Source of the DNA: Pisolithus tinctorius | Taxonomy: Eukaryota > Basidiomycota > Agaricomycetes > Boletales > Pisolithaceae | Reading direction: 5' to 3' | Length of the DNA stretch: 35,689 nucleotides | NCBI GenBank assembly: GCA_024663395.1 | Contig: JANFAH010000183.1 | Span: 1-35,689 of the forward strand | Part shown: positions 30,515 to 35,689 of the stretch, piece after piece | Position numbering within the stretch: the first letter of the stretch is position 1 | Layout: every line of letters starts with the position of its first letter | The notes under the pieces: generated by a model | Told to the model about the DNA's origin: nothing | Seen by the model: only the letters and a program-made list of their open reading frames with translations | The model's database searches: none | Translations under genes and position numbers: made by a program

Positions 30515-33500
30515 ATGGGGGGTAGGACTCACCAGCGCCCACGGTTATGCACCTGCAATGTTGTAGGCTGTGGATCAAGCACAACCTGGTGCGAATCTCA
30601 ATTGAAGTATGTTCGTGGCCGATTGATCCCCAAAGCGATGTATGCACGCCACTGTAAACTCGACAAATCTGCCCAGTACCTCGCGAGTCCTGCTGCCGAA
30701 CTTCAGGCGGATGCGGTCCTCACCATCGAGCATAGTGCCACGGAGAGTTCCAGTGATCCAAAGGATGCGGAATCAAATGGAAGGGATCAACAACCCACCT
30801 TCGAGACTGACTTCGATGACCAGCGCAACCACGTCACACCGCTGCACCTTAAGGATGAAACCATCGCTCTGGAAAATGCGCTGCACGACCTCATGCACCT
30901 CTGTTCTGTGGTCACCCAGCAGATCGTGTCTTTCTCATATGACCTGAATCTCATCTTCTCCGAGAGTGGGCCCATAGAACCTGGCGCCATTTACCAACTC
31001 TATTCTTCTCTCCCATCCGGCGCAAACATGGGTCATCGACGACTCTCCCCAACTGCACCCGAGAATGTAGCCATACTAGCTCACGAGAGTGCGCTGTACG
31101 CGGTCCTGGTCAGTCTACGACGTCTTGAGCAATTCCCCTCTCTGGAGGCCGCTCGCCTGCAGCTTTTGGTTATGGTAGAAGATGAGTTGCACAGGGTCGA
31201 TGCCATACGGCAGGCTGCTTGGAACAGTTTTCTGAGGAGGGACCTCATTGCGAACTTGGGACAGATCCAAGGTGTGGGCGGTGTGAGGGGGCCGTACAGG
31301 GTGACGGTGATGAACAGAGCGAGGAACTTGAGCAGAGTTCGTGCAATTCGCCCAACAAGGAGTCCTATGTTTTTGTCAACACTGGTAAGTAAAATACCAC
31401 TTTTTGCTATGTTTTCTGAGTATATTTGGAAGATGTCTATTTTCGAAGTATTGGAGTGTCCCACCCCACTGCTGTAGCCGGTAGTTTCTTGATTCTTTGC
31501 TTGAATCTCCTCTGTGGAATATCCCAAGTGCAAAGCAGGTTCGTCTCCGACAGCCTGAGCTTTATGATGTCCCACGTCATCAGCGACGTACAAGCTCCCG
31601 AAGATAGAAGGTCCTTGCTGAAATTCCCAAGAGACTACCGCACTATCTTAAACAACTTCGATCTTGACCCTCACCTACGACTCTATGTTTGCTGTCCTGT
31701 TATGCACTCTATGATGACGTTGACTTCCCCGATTTCTGCACTTTCCGCGATTTCCCTTCAAGCCATCCCTGTTCTGCAAAGTTGAAGCGAGAGAGGACGA
31801 TATGCGGGAATCAGGTTATCCGTCCGGTGCGGAAGTTTGCATACCAGGAGCTGAAAGGGTGGTTAGGAAGGATTCTATCTTATCCTGAGCTGGAGTCAGC
31901 GCTGGAAGCTCCACTGTCCAACCTCTCAGGTGGCGACTTCAACAAGGGCGATTCGCTGACATCTTCGATGCCAACTTCATCCGGAATATGCAGGGTTGTG
32001 ACGGGAAGCCCTTTTTCCGCAAAGATGATAAGCTTCGCCTGGTTTTTTCTTTGGCTGTTGATGGATTCAATCCTTTTGGTATGAAGGTTGCCAAAGGAAC
32101 ATCTTCCGTGACTGGAATCTATATGGCATGCTTGAACTTGCCCGCAGACATCCGATACAACACGGAGAATATGTATCTCTGTGGCGTCATTCCCGGCCCG
32201 AAAAAGCCGTCTCTCGAGCAGATCAACAATTTCCTTCGCCCGCTTGTAAACGAACTACTGGAGTTCTGGGAGCCTGGTGTCTTCTTTCGCGTACGGCACG
32301 CTATAGGCACGGAAGGGTTGTTTTACTTGCCCTGATCCCTCTAGTATGTGACATTCTTGGTGCACGTCAAGTGGCGGGATTCCTCAGCCATGCAGCCACG
32401 TTGTTCTGCTCCTTCTGCTATTTACCTGCAGATATGATCGAGAATCTCGACGTGGAGTCTTGGCCCATACGCTCTGCCGAAAAGCACCGCAAACATGCAG
32501 AGGAGTGGCTTTCAGCAACTTCAAGCGAGCAGCGAGAGCGAATTGCCAGGACTTGTGGTGTGCGATTCTCAGAGCTCCTTCGACTGCCCTACTGGGATCC
32601 TGTTGGTTTACAGTACTGGATTCCATGCATGCATTTCCTTCGTGCCATTCAACAGCATGTTCGATACATATGGGGCCTGAGTCCCACAGCTCCAGCTGGT
32701 GATGGCACTAATTCCCCCACTGAGAAACCACCTCCGAAGCCGACTGCCGCAGAACTTTCGAAAGGCCTCAAGGCCATACTTCAGACACTTACAGGCGATG
32801 CATGCATAGAATCTCTCTCCAAAAAATGCCGTAGGTCTGTGCTGTGGCATCTATGTCGCGAGTTTGACCTGAGGAGGGCTGGTACATCAGTGATGCTAAC
32901 ACGAGCGCTATTAGATTGGGTAAGTCACCATATTTCGCTACGTCTTCATAACCGATGGAAAGTACTTTATTAGCTTCAGGAGAGCCACGATAATCAACAA
33001 ACGGCGAAGTTGTTCTTGCAGTCACTTCAGGTGAGTTTACGGTATCGGACGCAGTTAGGCATTCTCATACAGGGTTTCCCTGAAATCATAGGCGGCAGAG
33101 GATGATGCAGATGATAGTTTGCACACAACAGGAAAGACCGTACGACCACCCCGGACACAAGATGACGTGCCGACTGAAGCTGAGCTAGAACATGCAAGAT
33201 CTAGGCTGAAAACTGCCAAGACAGTCAAGAGCATAGGCAATGGTGTGCGGGTTCCAACACTTCGAGCGCTCTGTTGCGAGTTGGGCATATCAATACCTGA
33301 CCCGAAGAGACATGGAAAACAGCTCACCAAGATGGCGCTAGTTGACCTAATTGGCAAATGGGTGAGAACCTTGTCTTCGGCGTTCGAGCACATGTAATAG
33401 TATTCTCAGCGCATTGAACATGGCCTTACCGACGCACAAGGAAACCTGCCGGAGCATCCAGTTGAATACACCACTGTGGACTATCGCGAAATTCCCGTTG

Positions 33501-34782
33501 TACTTGGTCGGGCTGTTCTTGAAGAAGTATGGAGGGATCAAAAGCGGCTAGTTCTTCCTTCATCCATTTTCCCTGCTCCATCATCACTGGGCTTCGAAAA
33601 GAGAAAGCTTTCAGCTGACCAGTGGCGTTCAGTTGGTATGATTCACCTCGTCATTACATTGATTCGTATTTGGGGTCACTCGCAGGGAAGGCAACGGTGG
33701 ATTCTCAACAATTACATGCATCTTGTGACTGCAATTTACATCGCTAACTTGCGGTCTACTTCGCAGGAACTAATAGGCCGTTACGTGTATCACTTCAAGA
33801 GCTACTTGTCGGGTGTTTTTGGACTTGTATAAGGAAGCCAAGATACAACCTGTTCACCATGCTTGCCTCCATTTCGATAGACTGTTGGTTGGACTGGGGC
33901 CAGTACATTCATGGAGAACCTGGGCTTTCGAGCGTTTTAACTACACGCTTCAGAGGACCAAGACAAATATGCGCTTTGGTGAGCACCCATCTCAGATTCT
34001 CGTGTTTCATCACTGACCATGTCATGCCCCTTGAATCCTTCAGGTGAACTGGAGTTGACATTTGTCAATGACGCGTGCAGAGCAGCAAACTTGCAACTGC
34101 TGTTGAATAGCCCGCGACTACCTGCAGAGATGAAGGACCTTCGCAGCCCATTCCAACAGGCATTTAAGTCCAAACTTCGTGGAACTCGGCTGAATGATGC
34201 TCATGCTTCTGGAACTTCTGCGGAATTGAAGATTCTTCTTACAGACCAGCGAACGGGAGGTCGTCTGGCTCGTGTACACAAGACTTTCCTACCACTGGCA
34301 ATGGAATACACGCACACCCAATCAGAAGAAGGTAAATTTACGTGAACTTTAAAATTCAAGACTGATGCCGTTGATAGTGATACGCTGGTGTGACACAGTG
34401 CAGCTGGGAGGAGTGATATTCCAGCCTGCAGCTCAGTCACAACGGAACTCGCATGCCATGGTTCAACTCCCCGGGCCGCACAGAAACATGGAGATTGCTG
34501 CTCAGATACTCGCGCTATTTGTTTTGAAGGGTGAAGAGGACGCAGCCTTTGCGGTTATCTCGTGCTACGCGCCTTTGAGTGACACAGATGCAAAACAGGA
34601 CCCTTACCGCCAGTTGGCATACTTGCTGGGTGCTTGTACTACGACGAAGTCGAAGCACTGTTGTTACTCATGCATCCAACGTCCTTGCACCTTTTGCGAA
34701 GACCCCGTTCAAACTTGACTATATCGCAAAACCTGTCGTTCATGTACTACCGCTTTATAAGGCGAGCAGCCATCCCACATGA
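30515..34782 (+). pseudogene. Tnp2-like (CACTA/EnSpm, Transposase_21) transposase, frameshifted
   Basis: A transposase of this family cuts and pastes CACTA-type DNA elements. The N-terminal exon (ATG 30515, MGGRTHQRPRLCTCNVVGCG) has a Cys-rich start, then a helix-rich region, up to a GTAAGT donor near 31384. The core follows with DPHLRLYVCCP, YDDVDFPDFC, then ANFIRNMQGCDGKPFF, SLAVDGFNPFG (first acidic motif), IYMACLNLPADIRYNTEN, GVIPGPKKPSLEQINNFLRP, IPLVCDILGARQVAGFLSHA, ATLFCSFCYL and LLRLPYWDPVG. The C-terminal part has KRKLSADQWRSVGMIHLVIT, TWAFERFNYTLQRTKTNMRF and the typical end PVVHVLPL. Frame breaks occur near 31690, 31940, 32285, 32600 (twice), 33820 and 34640; introns are also present (for example 33979-34043). 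It is recognisable over its length but not translatable as is. Confidence 0.9.
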
Positions 34783-35047
34783 AATGAAGGCACAACTAAT
34801 GGTCTAACCAGGACATATATTCTCAAACCAATATTCCACATGATATTGAAGCCGAAGTACTGGAATGTACCAAGTAGACGGTAGAAGGGAATCCATATCA
34901 TGTGGTTGCTGGGGTACCTAGCTGTCCTAGCAGTGGGGTACATACAATGAAAGATATTTTTCTTTACTCTGCTGGCACACGTTTCGGTTTCGTGCCTGTG
35001 AGTCGAACGCATATCTATGACTCTAGGGCGAGTACGGATGACATTAG
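34783..35047. other. Transposon core downstream of the transposase
   Basis: No gene called. A minus-strand frame (34755-35183) begins inside repeat C and runs into this core with a hydrophobic stretch, but it shows no family resemblance and is not shared with copy B beyond the repeat edge. Confidence 0.4.
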
Positions 35048-35689
35048 GGTATAAATGCCCGGCATCTTGTCGACCGTATCGGACTACGAGCTCCAACAAG
35101 TTGTGAATCATCGCGAGTAGTGCGCGATCCGGAGTCGCGAAAGCAGGAATGTCTTTCGATTGGACTGTCGTCACGAGTATCAATAATTACAAGCTAGGAG
35201 CGACTCCCGTAGTAAATATCATTGTCAGGGCCCTTCGGCAGGTCAAGTATTAGAAGTTGACGATGCGCCATTGGCAGGTTACATGCTGCCAAAACGGGTG
35301 AGTGGTTATTCCTTGTCAACTGCTGAAAATCCGCACTTATGTATCTCGTCAGCCATAACAATAACACCCGCCGCGATCCATGCATGCCTCAACATAGCTG
35401 ACAGTGCCTTGCCCAAACATGCCTTTCATCACGATCATGAACATAAATCACAACACTGAAGAGAAAATACGTACGAGTCTCTCCCGCGAGATGACTTGCC
35501 AGCCTCCAGAGCCCGAAGCCTATCAGTATCATCAGTAGGGGATCACGATGGTGCGTGGCGATGCTCACATATTCTTTTCTCTTCGTCCACGGCTTTGCCA
35601 GTTCAAGGCAATCACGAACAAATCTAAGCTTGATCCATAACCAACGACCTCCTACAACAGGATTCAGCCGCGAAGCACAAAGGCAACTA
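35048..35689 (-). repeat. Copy C: right gene-bearing inverted repeat, cut by window end
   Basis: Matches copy B in inverse orientation from the inner edge (GGTATAAATGCCCGG at 35048) to the last base, which corresponds to B position 29636. There are small indels, including a gap of about 10 bp near the GACGTCGCTCC site of B. The missing outer part (about 0.6 kb) should lie beyond the window. Confidence 0.85.
35306..35689 (-). pseudogene. Repeat-borne gene, copy C (exons 3-5 visible)
   Basis: The minus strand carries the end of the five-exon gene: a stop at 35306-35308 after IHKCGFSAVDKE, exon 5, exon 4 and exon 3. Exon 5 has a two-base deletion (GCATGGATCGCGG against GCATGGAGATCGCGG in B), which shifts the reading frame, and the acceptor region is slightly altered. 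Exons 1-2 would be outside the window. Confidence 0.6.

Noticed and set aside
34755..35183. 142-codon minus-strand frame with hydrophobic segment
   Set aside because: It starts without an ATG inside repeat C and crosses into the core. The homologous start in copy B leads to a different, short frame, so there is no evidence of coding.
1..35689. tRNA, rRNA or CRISPR-like structures
   Set aside because: I looked for cloverleaf-like conserved boxes, rRNA signature stretches and regularly spaced short repeats and saw none that I could support by eye.

Overview
The window looks like repeat-rich accessory DNA from a mushroom-forming basidiomycete (Agaricomycetes). The clues are protein genes split by GT-AG introns of about 48-63 bp, an F-box/leucine-rich protein of the type expanded in these fungi, a WD40 protein with a C-terminal membrane anchor, a Tnp2-like (CACTA/EnSpm, Transposase_21) transposase typical of basidiomycetes, and strong signs of CpG-to-TpG decay. 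No rRNA, tRNA or CRISPR array was seen.

Layout. (1) 1-4865 is an extremely CpG-poor tract: I counted 3 CpG in about 4.86 kb. It holds remnants of a mitochondrial-type Hsp70 gene and other coding-like scraps. It ends abruptly at a CpG-normal block. (2) 4866-7330 is a non-coding block of diverged repeats of about 310 bp, plus-sense on the left and minus-sense on the right, forming an imperfect inverted array. (3) 8416-8865 is a small two-exon gene. (4) 9371-10325 is copy A of a repeat that carries its own five-exon gene. (5) 10516-11960 and 21449-22899 are a nearly identical inverted pair of about 1.45 kb. They enclose a WD40 pseudogene, a decayed proline/serine-rich gene, an apparently intact multi-exon gene of unknown function (16160-17540), an intact C3HC4 RING protein gene and an F-box gene with three frame breaks. 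The inverted pair duplicates the 3' end of that F-box gene. (6) 22890-24060 is a plasma-membrane H+-ATPase (PMA1-type) pseudogene starting at the edge of the right arm. (7) 24640-28232 is a many-exon acidic/basic protein gene with tandemly amplified exon-intron modules, probably transposon-associated. (8) 29028-35689 is a Tnp2 transposase pseudogene (30515-34782) flanked by long inverted copies (B: 29028-30286; C: 35048 to the window end) of the same repeat as copy A.

How it fits together. The strongest system-level observation is that the long inverted repeats flanking the transposase each carry a copy of a small multi-exon gene (about 165 aa, unknown function). Every copy is broken differently, but comparing the three recovers one consistent exon-intron structure. 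This suggests a CACTA-like element with about 1.26-kb gene-bearing terminal repeats, plus a solo copy 19 kb away. Around it lie fossilised fragments of housekeeping genes (Hsp70, PMA1) and signalling/ubiquitin-type genes (RING, F-box, WD40). Many breaks are single-base indels, so either pseudogene decay or uncorrected long-read errors could explain part of the damage.
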